Positions 28,201-36,816 of a stretch of DNA of 64,000 nt are shown in pieces. Under the pieces are notes generated by a model. The model saw only the letters and a program-made list of their open reading frames with translations. It was not told the DNA's origin and did not search any database. The position numbers and the translations under genes are program-made. Numbering within the stretch: position 1 is the first letter of the stretch; every line of letters starts with the position of its first letter. The DNA is from Struthidea cinerea (taxonomy: Eukaryota; Chordata; Aves; Passeriformes; Corcoracidae): contig VZTI01003267.1 in assembly GCA_013397865.1 (NCBI GenBank), positions 544,284 through 608,283 on the forward strand. Direction: 5' to 3'.

Positions 28201-29656
28201 TTGGGGATGACCCTGTGCAGGGCCAGGAGTTGGACTCAATAATCCTTGTGAGTTGTCCCTTCCAACTCAGCTGATCCTGTGACACCTACAAACAATTTTC
28301 TCTGTCCACTTTGAACAGCTCCCAGCAGCTGCCTGGTCACTGAATGGGGCGAGTGGGATGAATGCAGTGCCAGCTGTGGCACAGGGATGAAGAGACGGCA
28401 CAGAATGATCAAGATGACTCCTGCTGATGGATCCATGTGCAAGGCAGAAACCACGGAGGCAGAGAAATGCATGATGCCGGAATGCCGTGAGTGCCCGGCA
28501 GTTCCTCTGCTCTGCTATAGACACTAACATCATTCCTGACACATTGTCCCAGCACACAAAGAACACAGCTGAACCAGAAGCAATGCTGCTTTTCCTTGTT
28601 CTCCTTAAAACTAGGAGAAAAATCTTGGGGACTCTGCATAAAGTAGCACATTCAGCATCAGGATGAGAGCATCAATCAGAAATGTTCAGTGGTATCCTGT
28701 TGCTGTATGACCCATACAGTGGTGTGTGTGTCAGCAAGCCATACCTAAACAACTCTAAGTTATGCAGTATGAGGTATATTTGACCACAAGGCTAGAATAA
28801 AACAAATAAAACAGTGCCCTCTCCTTTTAACCCATGAACAGGTCAGAAATTAAGGTGTTTCTTTTGTGCAGTCAGCCAGCCTCACCCTTACTGTCACTAT
28901 TAATTTCTTAGGAAATGTTAAATTTTCATCAGAGATAATTTAAAAAATAATTTTGGTAGATTAAATATGGAAGTTTCACTTTTTAGACTAAATTAATTTG
29001 ACTTCCAGTTCTGTTCACTGCAACAATCCTTTTTTTTTTTTTTTACAGAAGTTACGATGGAAACATAGCTCCTTAAACTATTTATTCCCCAGATGTACTG
29101 GGACCCAGCAGATATGACTTAGATATAGAAAAAGATAGCAAAGATATTTAAATCAAGCAAACCTTTCAATTTAATATAGAGTTTTCTGAGCTTCTTCAGC
29201 AACACCATTCAGCTTGTGACAAGAAAGCATAATTGGCTGATGACAGATAAAATGTAGCACATTTTCCACCTGTATCATTTTCAAAATGTATACCTTCATA
29301 ATTTATTTATAATAAGAAATCATTAATAACAAGAATTCATTACCTTTTTATTTCCTGTCAGATACCATCCCCTGCCTGCTCTCTCCCTGGTCTGAATGGA
29401 GTGACTGCAGTGTAACCTGTGGGAAGGGAATGAGAACCCGGCAAAGGATGCTGAAATCTGCTGCTGAGCTTGGAGACTGCAACGAGGAGCTGGAGCAAGC
29501 AGAGAAGTGCATGCTGCCCGAATGCCGTGAGTTTGGAAAACTCCCTGGAAAGATGGGGCTAATTATGTGTCACAGTCTATGGGTCAAACCTCTATCAGCA
29601 TTTCCTAGCATCACTTCTTAAATTGGCAGGGTATCAACAGTGCATTGTTTAAAAAT

Positions 29657-29687
<31 letters not shown>

Positions 29688-31965
29688 TACTATTATTATT
29701 ATTATCATCATCCACTTTCAGCAACTGAGAGCTGGAATACAACCACGTCTTACGTTCAGCCTGCCTTACTTCACCCTATGCTGACTCCCAGTACCGCCGT
29801 GGGAATACAGCTCTGCATGTTTAACACACTACAGCTCCTGGCAACTTCCCACTAGGAAATAAGTCAGAAGTATAGAACATGGTTTATAACTCAAATGCAG
29901 GCCGTGTGCCAGGAAGGAAAGAAAGAAGAGTTGAAATCACCTGTGTGATTCTTTTAGCTCAGGGCACAAAAGAGGCTTTCTCCACCTTTGATACATCTCT
30001 GAACGGTACCACTTTGCAACCTGCCACCGGATGGTGTGGAGGCAGCTGCAGTGATTTTTTCACCTTACTCCATTAAAACCCCCCACTTCTTGGGTAGAGC
30101 AAATTTCTAGTTGCTTTTCAGTCTTTGTGAAGTGTGATAGCCTAAGGCACTGCTGAATGAATGAGATATGATTGCTTTTAGCATCCTGTTGCCAGCTGGT
30201 TTATGAGGTTTTATCACAAATTACATTATTTTTCACATAAAGTATTGGTTAAAAAGACTTTTACACCATAATTGCTCATTCAGCTTTACTTAAATAATGT
30301 GAAATATAATTTTGATTATTATTCACTGGGGCTCTAAGTGTTAAGCAGTGCTGAAAGATGAAAACTTTTAAGATATAATGGTATTAGCGAATATGGCTTA
30401 TTGCATAACACTGCCAGCAAAGCAAGGCTCAGAACTCAGAGGTAGCAAATTATTTTTAGATATAACTCAATTTTCAACAGCTTTTCATTACAAAACAGAC
30501 AGATGGGTGGGAAAATTGAAGAAGGCACAGGAGAATTATTTATATGTTCTTTGTCATTTTAGTGATCTGCCCAGCACCACTCTTGAAGAGGAAATTGAGG
30601 GGAGTGTCAAATAATACTTCTGCTAGAAATGGACTCAGAAAATTTTGACATGCAGCCTCCAAACATTTGCTGAGGAGATTGGAGGCTTAAGTAGAGTTCA
30701 CGTATTTGGGGTGTAAAGGTTCATCAGGCACACCTGTGTGTTTCTTGACCTTGTGTTCAGATCTCGTGGATTTTGTGTCACGTTTCTTATTCTCTGCAGC
30801 CATCGACTGTGAGCTGACGGAGTGGTCCCAGTGGTCCGAGTGCAACACCTCCTGTGGGAAGGGCCACATGATCAGGACAAGGATGATTAAAATAGAGCCC
30901 CAGTTTGGAGGAACAGCTTGCCCAGAGACCGTCCAACGTACAAAATGCAGAGTGAGGAAGTGCCTGCGGGGCCCAGGGATGGAAAAAAGGCGCTGGAAGG
31001 AGGCCCGGGAGAAAAGGAGAAGTGAACAAGCAAAGAAGAATTTAGATAGTGAGCAATATCCAGGTGAGTGTGAAACCACTTTTGGTGAGTTCGTGGCTTT
31101 TCTGCATGACAGGAGTTTGTGAGCAGCTCCATGGCATTCTGTGAGAGCATCTTCAGCATTTCCAGCTGGGGAAAGTTTCAGCCATACAATAAAACACAGC
31201 CACTTTCAGGGCTTGCCCATCACCAAAATCACCTGGCCTAAGCTTAGGGCACCATGGAGAAAGGCCCACATCTGTCCGTGTCCCATCACTAAAAATATTT
31301 TAGCTGCTCCACACAGAAGTGTGAAAAAGTTCAACATTTACACCTGGCAAAGGACTGATTGCAGTTTCTGCAGAGCTGGGTGGTAATCTTTACATCCAGT
31401 TACCTTCAAACATTTAAAATATCTGTTCCTGGATCCAGTGCTGAATTTCAAAAGTGAACTAATTTCCACCTCAATAGTCTGATTCAGACTCAGGCTGCTC
31501 CAAGAGATCTGCATGGACTGCTTTTCCAAGGGGGGACAAGTATCATCAAGTACTGATTCCTACAATCAACAAAACATAATATATTGTGGTATAATTAACA
31601 TTATCTGGATAGGAATTACTGCTAAATTGTGGCTCATGCTTGTCTGACATTTAACAATTTCTTGATTTTATCTGTCTTTTATGATGTATATATTAAATTT
31701 CTTTTTTAATACTTTTTTCAGTGTTTGACAAATGCAACTTGATTATTCTTAGCAGGGGTCCCTACGACTGAAAACTTAATCAAATCACTCATTTTTTTCA
31801 GTTTGTAGGCTGAAACCATGGACTGCTTGGACAGAATGTTCTACACTGTGTGGAGGTGGAATTCAGGAGCGCTACATGATGGTGAAGAAGAGGTCCAAAA
31901 GCACTCAGTTTACCAGCTGCAAAGACAAAAAGGAGCTACGAGCATGTAATGTCCATCCTTGTTAA
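4197..31965 (+). CDS. SPON1: Spondin 1 (F-spondin), 3' part of gene, 10 coding exons
   Basis: This is the whole spliced span. The coding pieces are 4197-4261, 24049-24250, 25604-25744, 26069-26144, 26586-26768, 27089-27259, 28319-28486, 29362-29526, 30800-31063 and 31802-31965, with phases that join cleanly into 1599 nt (532 residues and TAA). The protein reads as F-spondin, a secreted extracellular-matrix glycoprotein of floor plate and other tissues that guides axons and promotes neuron attachment. Domain order in the fragment: C-terminal half of the Spondin domain (residues 1 to about 115), an acidic linker, then six TSRs with six cysteines each. Human SPON1 has 807 residues, so this fragment would correspond to about residues 276-807. 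The start codon, signal peptide and Reelin domain lie outside the window. No stop or frameshift was seen, so the gene looks intact. Identification is from recognised protein sequence; exact splice sites are inferred from GT-AG signals and frame. Confidence 0.95.
4262..24048 (+). other. SPON1 intron, 19.8 kb
   Basis: A long AT-rich intron between two Spondin-domain exons. I see no exon, RNA gene or intact mobile element in it. Small items include poly-A/T tracts near 5371 and 8321, an ATTA run at 10563-10577, a tandem 17-bp AT-rich unit at 22038-22070, and a perfect octamer ATTTGCAT near 22683. More G+C-rich islands occur at 6940-7210, 20790-21000 and 23380-23610. Their ORFs show no family resemblance and I regard them as chance. 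Such introns often carry regulatory elements, but the sequence alone does not show one. Confidence 0.8.
24049..24250 (+). CDS. SPON1: SPON1 exon, C-terminal half of Spondin domain
   Basis: A 202-nt exon that completes the valine codon and encodes fragment residues 23-89, beginning RAAPSAEFSVD and containing LGPSPDWNVGLSAEDLC, then CGWVQKVVQDLIPWDAG. It ends on a whole codon (TAT GAG) at the donor GTATAG. The Spondin (Spond_N) domain is a beta-sandwich; with the Reelin domain it forms the N-terminal half of F-spondin, and the conserved cysteines seen here belong to that fold. The exon and the 170 bp before it are much richer in G+C and CpG than the long intron upstream. The acceptor reads GCAG|GAGAG, so a weak in-frame tandem acceptor (GAG) sits 3 nt downstream and would drop one arginine. 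Confidence 0.95.
24496..24672 (-). mobile_element. CR1 LINE 3' end, first part (interrupted by LTR)
   Basis: The + strand reads CAGAATGACAGGATGGGTAA then GGTTGGAAGCAACC, the reverse complement of the avian CR1 3' tail, followed by the typical stretch on unpaid-for CR1 sequence around GAGGCTCTGCACCCACTC and GGGCAATCTTTTCCAGTGC. The copy is cut at 24672 by an LTR and resumes at 25136-25140 with CACAGTAAAGAATTTCTT, the next part of the CR1 consensus. Confidence 0.85.
24673..25135 (-). mobile_element. Solo LTR inserted inside a CR1 copy (463 bp)
   Basis: The element is bounded by a perfect 7-bp inverted repeat, TGATGCC at 24673-24679 and GGCATCA at 25129-25135. These are the TG...CA ends of an LTR. 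It is flanked by the 4-bp direct repeat ACAG at 24669-24672 and 25136-25139, which fits a target-site duplication. On the - strand it has an AATAAA (TTTATT at 24745-24750 on +) about 70 bp from its 3' end, so it is antisense to SPON1. The CR1 sequence continues on both sides, so the LTR is the younger insertion. No retroviral coding sequence is present. Confidence 0.8.
25136..25175 (-). mobile_element. CR1 LINE, second part after the LTR
   Basis: CACAGTAAAGAATTTCTT followed by a stretch resembling CATGTTCACCTG continues the antisense CR1 consensus that stops at 24672. The left limit includes the target-site copy; the right limit is uncertain because similarity fades after about 25165. Confidence 0.6.
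25361..25454. repeat. A/C-rich simple repeat (AAAC/AAC)n
   Basis: Imperfect runs of AAC, AAAC and AAACCCC units over about 95 bp, with no G in most of it. It lies 150 bp upstream of the acceptor of the exon at 25604. The ORFs it creates on both strands (Lys/Asn/Gln-rich or Phe/Leu-rich) are low-complexity artefacts. Confidence 0.9.
25604..25744 (+). CDS. SPON1: SPON1 exon, end of Spondin domain
   Basis: A 141-nt exon (47 codons, phase 0 at both ends) after a long T-rich tract ending TTGCAG. It encodes fragment residues 90-136: SPNKPTVPQEKIRPLTSLDH, then PQSPFYDPEGGSI and VARVVIERIARK. The donor is GTAGAA, weaker than average because it lacks the usual AAGT or GAGT. The segment closes the Spondin domain and leads to the linker before TSR1. 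The residues between SI and VARVV are KL here, where I recall a different pair in human; otherwise the block reads as highly conserved. Confidence 0.95.
25745..26068 (+). other. SPON1 short intron
   Basis: A 324-bp intron of unique AT-rich sequence ending in a CCTTTTTTTGCAG acceptor. Nothing else is recognised. Confidence 0.85.
26069..26144 (+). CDS. SPON1: SPON1 exon, acidic linker between Spondin domain and TSR1
   Basis: A short 76-nt exon with acceptor TTTTTTTGCAG and donor GTACGT. It encodes GEQCNIVPDNIDDIVADLAP followed by EEKEE and the first base of an aspartate codon (fragment residues 137-161 plus a split codon). The string is strongly acidic and forms the linker that separates the N-terminal half of F-spondin from the thrombospondin repeats. 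It begins in phase 0 and ends in phase 1, and so sets the phase used by all the TSR exons that follow. Confidence 0.93.
26145..26585 (+). other. SPON1 short intron
   Basis: A 441-bp intron, unique AT-rich sequence with a T-run at 26406-26416. Nothing else is recognised. Confidence 0.85.
26586..26768 (+). CDS. SPON1: SPON1 exon, thrombospondin type-1 repeat 1
   Basis: A 183-nt exon, phase 1 at both ends, with acceptor TTTTCAG and donor GTAACC. It starts DDTPETCIYSNWSPWSACSS and continues STCEKGKRMRQRMLKAQLDL to a six-cysteine repeat ending GPGCSDE. WSPWSAC is the tryptophan ladder motif typical of C-mannosylation in TSRs. The second and third cysteines are spaced CSSSTC and are not followed by glycine, so the usual O-fucosylation motif (C-x-x-S/T-C-G) is missing, which is also how I recall human TSR1. 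Confidence 0.96.
26769..27088 (+). other. SPON1 short intron
   Basis: A 320-bp intron between the TSR1 and TSR2 exons. Moderately G+C-rich unique sequence, no element recognised. Confidence 0.85.
27089..27259 (+). CDS. SPON1: SPON1 exon, thrombospondin type-1 repeat 2
   Basis: A 171-nt symmetrical phase-1 exon with acceptor TGTTTCAG and the perfect donor GTAAGT. It encodes DGSTCMMSDWITWSPCSVSC, then GMGTRSRERYVKQFPEDGS and a tail ending VNEEC. Six cysteines are present, along with WITW as the C-mannosylation motif and CSVSCG as an O-fucosylation motif. The intron after it is almost entirely a CR1 insertion. This is one of the TSRs that give F-spondin its matrix-binding half. Confidence 0.96.
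27337..28283 (+). mobile_element. CR1 LINE, 3'-end fragment with degraded ORF2 C-terminus
   Basis: About 950 bp, same strand as SPON1. The 5' part still translates, across frames, to remnants of the CR1 reverse-transcriptase C-terminus (the finger region after the catalytic core, recognisable as GPP-E-LHLRP, FQYLNK-LG and the later HNIKKT). The 3' part is the CR1 3' UTR, ending TCCCTTCCAACTCAGCTGAT and a tail resembling the CR1 octamer end (CCTGTGACAC). Frames are broken by many indels and stops, so it is inactive. It fills most of the 1059-bp intron between TSR2 and TSR3, leaving 77 bp on the left and 35 bp on the right. Confidence 0.9.
28319..28486 (+). CDS. SPON1: SPON1 exon, thrombospondin type-1 repeat 3
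   Basis: A 168-nt symmetrical phase-1 exon. It encodes SPSSCLVTEWGEWDECSASC, then GTGMKRRHRMIKMTPADGSM and a tail ending CMMPEC. It has six cysteines, the tryptophan motif WGEWDEC and the fucosylation motif CSASCG. The donor is GTGAGT. The acceptor TTTGAACAG has a short, interrupted pyrimidine tract squeezed between the exon and the end of a CR1 element only 35 bp upstream, so its branch point must lie very near or inside repeat-derived sequence. Confidence 0.96.
28487..29361 (+). other. SPON1 intron
   Basis: An 875-bp AT-rich intron between the TSR3 and TSR4 exons, with a 15-base T run near 29031-29045. No element recognised. Confidence 0.85.
29362..29526 (+). CDS. SPON1: SPON1 exon, thrombospondin type-1 repeat 4
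   Basis: A 165-nt symmetrical phase-1 exon with acceptor TTCCTGTCAG and donor GTGAGT. It encodes HTIPCLLSPWSEWSDCSVTC, then GKGMRTRQRMLKSAAELGDC and a tail ending CMLPEC. Six cysteines, three stacked tryptophans (PWSEWSDC) and the fucosylation motif CSVTCG are all intact. A TTA microsatellite begins 130 bp after its donor. Confidence 0.96.
29527..30799 (+). other. SPON1 intron
   Basis: A 1273-bp intron between the TSR4 and TSR5 exons. It carries a TTA microsatellite at 29657-29711. The rest is unique sequence; ORFs reading through the donor of the TSR4 exon or across the microsatellite are artefacts. Confidence 0.85.
29657..29711. repeat. Microsatellite (TTA)n
   Basis: About 18 units of TTA with two ACT-type interruptions. 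It lies 130 bp inside a SPON1 intron. It is probably polymorphic and usable as a marker, but has no evident function. Confidence 0.95.
30800..31063 (+). CDS. SPON1: SPON1 exon, thrombospondin type-1 repeat 5 and basic linker
   Basis: A 264-nt symmetrical phase-1 exon with acceptor TCTCTGCAG and donor GTGAGT. It encodes PIDCELTEWSQWSECNTSCG, then KGHMIRTRMIKIEPQFGG and a repeat closing at CRVRKC. After the sixth cysteine comes a linker of about 33 residues very rich in Lys and Arg (for example MEKRRWKEAREKRRSEQAKK). CNTSCG is both a fucosylation motif and an N-glycosylation sequon (NTS). In F-spondin the TSR5/TSR6 region is known to bind matrix and to be cut by plasmin. The dibasic linker seen here is the natural candidate for that cleavage, which is inference from sequence. 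Confidence 0.96.
31064..31801 (+). other. SPON1 last intron
   Basis: A 738-bp intron between the TSR5/linker exon and the last exon. Unique sequence, more AT-rich toward its 3' end, where the T-rich tract of the acceptor lies. No element recognised. Confidence 0.85.
31802..31965 (+). CDS. SPON1: SPON1 last coding exon, thrombospondin type-1 repeat 6 and stop
   Basis: A 164-nt terminal coding segment after acceptor TTTTTTTCAG. It encodes VCRLKPWTAWTECSTLCGGG, then IQERYMMVKKRSKSTQFTSC and ends ACNVHPC with TAA at 31963-31965. Six cysteines and the motif WTAWTEC are present. The third-cysteine motif is CSTLCG, which lacks the Ser/Thr needed for O-fucose, as I recall for human TSR6. The codon split across the TSR5/TSR6 intron is valine (G|TT), where I recall glycine in human; this is a small change just before the first cysteine. 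Confidence 0.96.
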
Positions 31966-33370
31966 CAAAACACCAGGCTCCAAGTGATGCACTCTGAGCT
32001 AAATGGAAAGTCAACCTTGGTTTGTTTTTTTAAAACAACAACAACAACAACAAAATATAAAGTGTATATTAGTTTTCATTTTTGCAGTGTGGTTTGCTTT
32101 TTAGTCTTGCTGGTGCAAGAAAAATATTTTATAAATATTTCCTCACGAATTTACGCTGAGAGTAAATCTTTGGTACTCCAGCCAGCCCTTAATGCATAAA
32201 AATAGTAAAGTCATGATGAGTTATTTAACTAAAATGCAGACATATCTGTGGACCTGGAATAGCCATATAGAAATACTACTTGTAAAGACATGGGATGCAT
32301 GCATATTAATAAAACTAAGTTCAAGTGACAGCTTCATCTGTGGGAGGATTTCGCTCTAGATTTGATTTTGAAAATCCAAAGCAGTGCCTCTGTGATTACA
32401 CAACTATGCCAAGGAGTAATTTCAGTAATGCTGGTTCAATAACATTAAAGGTGCATGTTTATCTTTTTACACTATTGGGTTAAGCTGATAGTTATTATAA
32501 TAATAATTCTAAACACTTTTTTTCACATGGATGCTGTGGTCCGTGCAAAGAAGTCTTTGTTTCTTCAAAACTTAAAAAAAGAAATAATTTTTGCAGCTCA
32601 GTAGTGATGTCTGACCACTGCACAATCACAGTCAAAACAGCACATAAGGAAAACATGCAAATATCATAATATATGTGCAGTCCATACTGGGTGTATCCAT
32701 TGCCTTTTATAATGGATACAGAACTAGTAGAAATTGGTCCAGAGTGTTGCAGCAGCTGTGTCACAGGAAGTCTTCTACATGAGAGACACTAAAAAATTAG
32801 ATTCAGTTTCACAAGGATGTTAATCACAGAAGAAGACGGAAACAGGTTTATAATAAAACAAAAATGGTCAAGAAAAGGTGAGCCAGGTTCTCGTGCATCC
32901 CTTAAAACTGAAATGAGCCTCTGAAAGGAAAGAAAATGACAGTCATTTAAAAAATTAACTATAGATCGGCACAAGAATACATTTACAGCAGTGTCATTTA
33001 TGGCTTTTTTACTCAGAGTATAGGATAATCTAAAAATTACTAAATTTCGGAGAATTACCCATTTGTAGATATACTAGCCAGGTTAAATGCCCTTCCTGAC
33101 TAGTTAAGTGATCAACAAACCTCCTGAGCTTAGCAAAATACCTCCTCACCCTTCTAATTGCTGTTTTGCCCCATCTCCTGCAGAATTTAGCTCTCATCCC
33201 TACCCAGTCAGGTGTAATCAGCGACACCCTTGGGCCCCACTTGCTATTGGAAGGCAGTATCGTCCTGTAAGTTCAACCATCTGACATGACGAGGGGAAGG
33301 TGAAGGGTTCTCTTTTGGTCCAGGCAAGGCAACACCTATGTCTCTACAGAAGTAAAAACAATGCACTGAA

Positions 33371-33376
33371 AATAAA
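33371..33376 (+). terminator. Candidate proximal poly(A) signal of SPON1
   Basis: AATAAA in the context CTGAAAATAAAGACTG, followed by GTTGATGCTGAC, about 1.4 kb after the stop codon. It would give a shorter 3' UTR. An alternative is that this is an old LTR-derived polyadenylation site; I could not confirm LTR ends around it. Confidence 0.35.
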
Positions 33377-35462
33377 GACTGTTGATGCTGACTCTTGAGA
33401 GAAATGAATGGAGAGAAATTTTTTTTAATGGTCTCTTTAAGCCAGGCTTAAGTAATTTACTCACTTCTTTAACTCTTGGTCAGTACCCTGAGGACCTGAC
33501 ACCTGGGTTTTAAATGTCCCTGTTTGCTGAGCACCACAACCCTCTGAGCTGCTCTTCTTCCCCACCACCACCATGCTGGCGATCCTCTGTACCTGAGCAA
33601 TGGGTACAAAGGTACCTGGCTCGACGGGCTGGTGGCATTCATTGTAGGGCTGTTCATCAGCATTCCTCCCCTGGATACTGCAAGGGCTGCTCAGGACTTC
33701 CACAGCCATCACATCCCACCCTCTCAAGGGACTCTACTGCTTTTTGCAGATTTGGAATGAAGGAAAGGCCAGGGAAATAATAGAACCAGCTGCAGTGTGA
33801 ACCCTCTCCTGCTGCTGCTAAATGAAATGGGTGCACACCCACAGTCAACCAAACCAGGGGAAAAAAGAATACAACAAGGTTTAATGCTAAAACCAAACAT
33901 TTTACTTTTTGCACAGCTTGGCTCACTGCATAATATTAATTCAGATAGTTTGCCTCCTTGTGCCTGTTCAAAAATTCTGCAGTTTATGTCTCTACAGCAC
34001 TGCCATTACAGCACAGCAGCAAGACTGGCCCTCACTAATGCTTTTAGGAGCTTACATGATACTTTTATAACCAAAAAAAGAGAAAACCCAACAAAAATAC
34101 CAGTGGAATGATATAGGTGCTGGAGGAGTGACCAGCTGAGCATATTTTGGGTGAAGAAACTGCAGAGAAGGGCCACGATGTTCAATGCCAGGGGCTCGGC
34201 CAGGGCAGAGCCACATCTCTGGCTGAGCTGGCAGGCCTGTCCCAGCTCAGGCCATTCACTCAGAAAAGCAATCTCTGACCATAAAATGTGTGGCAGAGTG
34301 CTTTTAAAGGCTTTGAAGGATCTATGGGCCTGGGGCAGAGGGAGCAGAAGAAGTTTGTCCTGAATGGAAAAAAATTGCTGAGTTCAGGAACCAGATTTAT
34401 CTCATCAACCCTTACCACTTGTTCAAGCTTATCTTGCAAAACCGTGCCTGTTTCTGCAAATAATCAATTAAACCCAGTGTTGTCTTTTCATTTTCACGTT
34501 TGTTCTGGTACATCAAGCTCTTTTGTCTTACTAAATACTCCCTTTGCCGAAGGCCACATAGTCCAAAAACACTTATAGAAAACACACAGCGCCTTTCTGA
34601 ACGCGCCCACAAAATTGTCCATTCAAACAATCTGGCATTCCTTTCTCTGTGGTTCTTACTAGTTTGATTCTCCACATACTTTTTTTTCTCTCTCTCTTAG
34701 AAGGCTGTTCAGTGTGATTTCCAGTCATTTCTCTTAGGCTCATTAAAGTTCTTAATGTTGCAAATTGCTTTTTTCCCCACCTTGTGAACACGTGAAGTGA
34801 CAAGGTAGATTGCACCGGGTCAGAAATGTGTGACCACTCCTGCTTACGTTCAGCTTTTCACACTTGTTTTTTCTGTTGAAGCATTTTACAGATCACTTGT
34901 CTTTCTTCTAACTTGATACAAGAGAAACACTTAAGCTTGTTACATTTTGTAAAAAAAAAAAGAAACACAAACAAAAACAAACGAAGAAAAAAATAAGAGG
35001 TTGATTTTCTATTCAGAAAAAAAAAAAAGCTCTGACATACAATATGTAGAAGTCTTGCATCGTTACTGTAAACTTTCTAGTAGTGTAATAGGCACTGGTT
35101 ATCAGTCAGTAAAAATAAGAACTGTTATCATTCTGATGTCCTGAATAATCCTGCTGAACTGAAAGCACAGATGTCACACCAGTTTTGTAGACCTCAACTA
35201 TCCGATCTTAGCATTGTGCGTATGTTTTTTTTCTAATATACAAACTATAGGATCTTTACACATAATAAAAAAGAAAAGCTAGGGGCTTAACAAATGTACA
35301 GTAGGACTCTGTGTGTGTGGCATATAAGTTAAACAAAATTTTGTTTGGTTGCATTTTTAGATTTCCTTTGTTGTTTTTGTTTGCTGTGGAACTATGAAAA
35401 AGCTACCATGAACATTTCTTACCAAAGTCTTGTGTAGATGTTTTGTAGCTGTCTGCCTAACA

Positions 35463-35463
<1 letters not shown>

Positions 35464-35496
<33 letters not shown>

Positions 35497-35497
35497 T
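35464..35497. repeat. Microsatellite (ATT)n next to poly(A) signal
   Basis: Eleven nearly perfect ATT units ending 3 bp before the AATAAA at 35501. On an mRNA it would be an AUU run in the region where upstream cleavage-factor elements are normally found. Confidence 0.95.
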
Positions 35498-35500
35498 TGG

Positions 35501-35506
35501 AATAAA
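35501..35506 (+). terminator. Candidate distal poly(A) signal of SPON1
   Basis: AATAAA directly followed by GACATC, with a T/G-rich stretch downstream that could bind CstF. It is separated by only 3 bases from an ATT trinucleotide repeat. A further AATAAA occurs at 35820. Confidence 0.5.
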
Positions 35507-36798
35507 GACATCTTTACTATGAGTTTTACACTTGTATGAGATTCTGTTCAACTAATATGATTATGTACACCAAAAAAAATTTATTAATGTAAGTCTAGTC
35601 ATGTTCTTATTTACATTTTACTCCTGTTCAAGGTAACAGGAGATCAGGAGTGAGTGGATTTTTCTAGAACCAGTCATTCTTTCTACTTGGAAGTTGTTTG
35701 CATCAAGGTCTCTGTCAAATAGTTTGTTGCTCTTTTGAAATCACAGGGTACCTTAGGAACATCACATAATGTATTTGTGTATTACTCTCATGTGGGTTTT
35801 GTTGCCGTTGTCGGTTTTTAATAAAAGAGAAACTATTTAAAAGAACCCATTTTAAAGCCTGCTGGTACATGAAAGGAAAAATTGTTAAAAAAATAAGCTC
35901 TCAGAAAGTCTGAGATCTTGTGAAACTTTCAACAGATCTTGTGTGCTACTAGAAAGCTATTTTGGGACACTGTAGGTCCAAGTGTGCCACTGATAATTAC
36001 ACAGAAATCGTGGAGGTGAGGGAGGCCACACAGCAATGCTGCTGCTCCAGAAATCCAACTGTCTGAGCACACATGCGCCAGCTAAAAGTGACCTGTGTGT
36101 TCACAAAAACCCCCCTAACCTAAAACTAGAGTGTCACCAGGCTGAGGGAAACCTGGAGGTAGTAATCGAGATATGCTAAAAACCTAAACCTCTTGCTACC
36201 ACGTTTAAGGCACTTAGTGTTCTTTGCTCCACATGCAAACCCATTTAATATTTTTATTGCAACACTTTCAACCATGGGCCTCAGCCACTTCACGTAGTGT
36301 TGTGCAAAACACAGCAATTACAGGCCACCTGAATGATACTGAATTCTGCCTCCCTCGCTTTCCAAAAGACAGAACCATGTGTGCCAGGACCGATGGGCAC
36401 ATTACCTGCTCAGCAGGCAACGTCAGTGTTCACATGTGGTCTGGGTACCTTAATGCACCTCAAATGTTAATGCTGGGAGCTCTGCATTCTCATCTTCTTC
36501 ACTGAAGCCCTCAGGAACCTCAGTTACTCTGCCATCAGTAATAAACTTGCAAGCACTGAGACAGGCGAGTCCTCTTTCTGTGTAAGTACCACATTTGCAC
36601 AAGGAGCAGAAGTCAAGCCTCTCAGAACTCACAGTTTGCTTCCTTTTCATGGCAGGGTATTTTGAGATAGGTCTTTTAAATTGTATGCTTTATATACATT
36701 TCAAAGAAGGACCAAGAACCTGAAACCCTTACCCACCAAGGCCCAAGTGCAGAAAGCACCCCACAGCAGCTTGGTGTGTACCAAACCAGCTGGACCTA

Positions 36799-36816
36799 AG
36801 AGAGAGAGAGAGAGAG
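36799..36816. repeat. Microsatellite (AG)n
   Basis: Nine AG units in otherwise unique sequence. Confidence 0.9.

Larger units (their letters stand above)
31966..35525 (+). other. SPON1: SPON1 3' UTR (probable extent)
   Basis: After the stop codon the sequence is AT-rich and noncoding, with no convincing ORF. Several AATAAA hexamers occur on the + strand, at 32308, 32852, 33371 and 35501. The last has the best context, followed about 15-45 bp later by T/G-rich sequence. I therefore draw the 3' UTR to about 35525, but a shorter form ending near 33390 is equally allowed by the sequence. Only transcript 3'-end data could decide. An ACA trinucleotide run sits at 32034-32054 and short A-rich runs near 34950 and 35020. 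Confidence 0.55.

Noticed and set aside
31806..31809. Alternative acceptor TTTGTAG inside the last exon
   Set aside because: Using it would bring the next TGA into frame immediately and lose TSR6.
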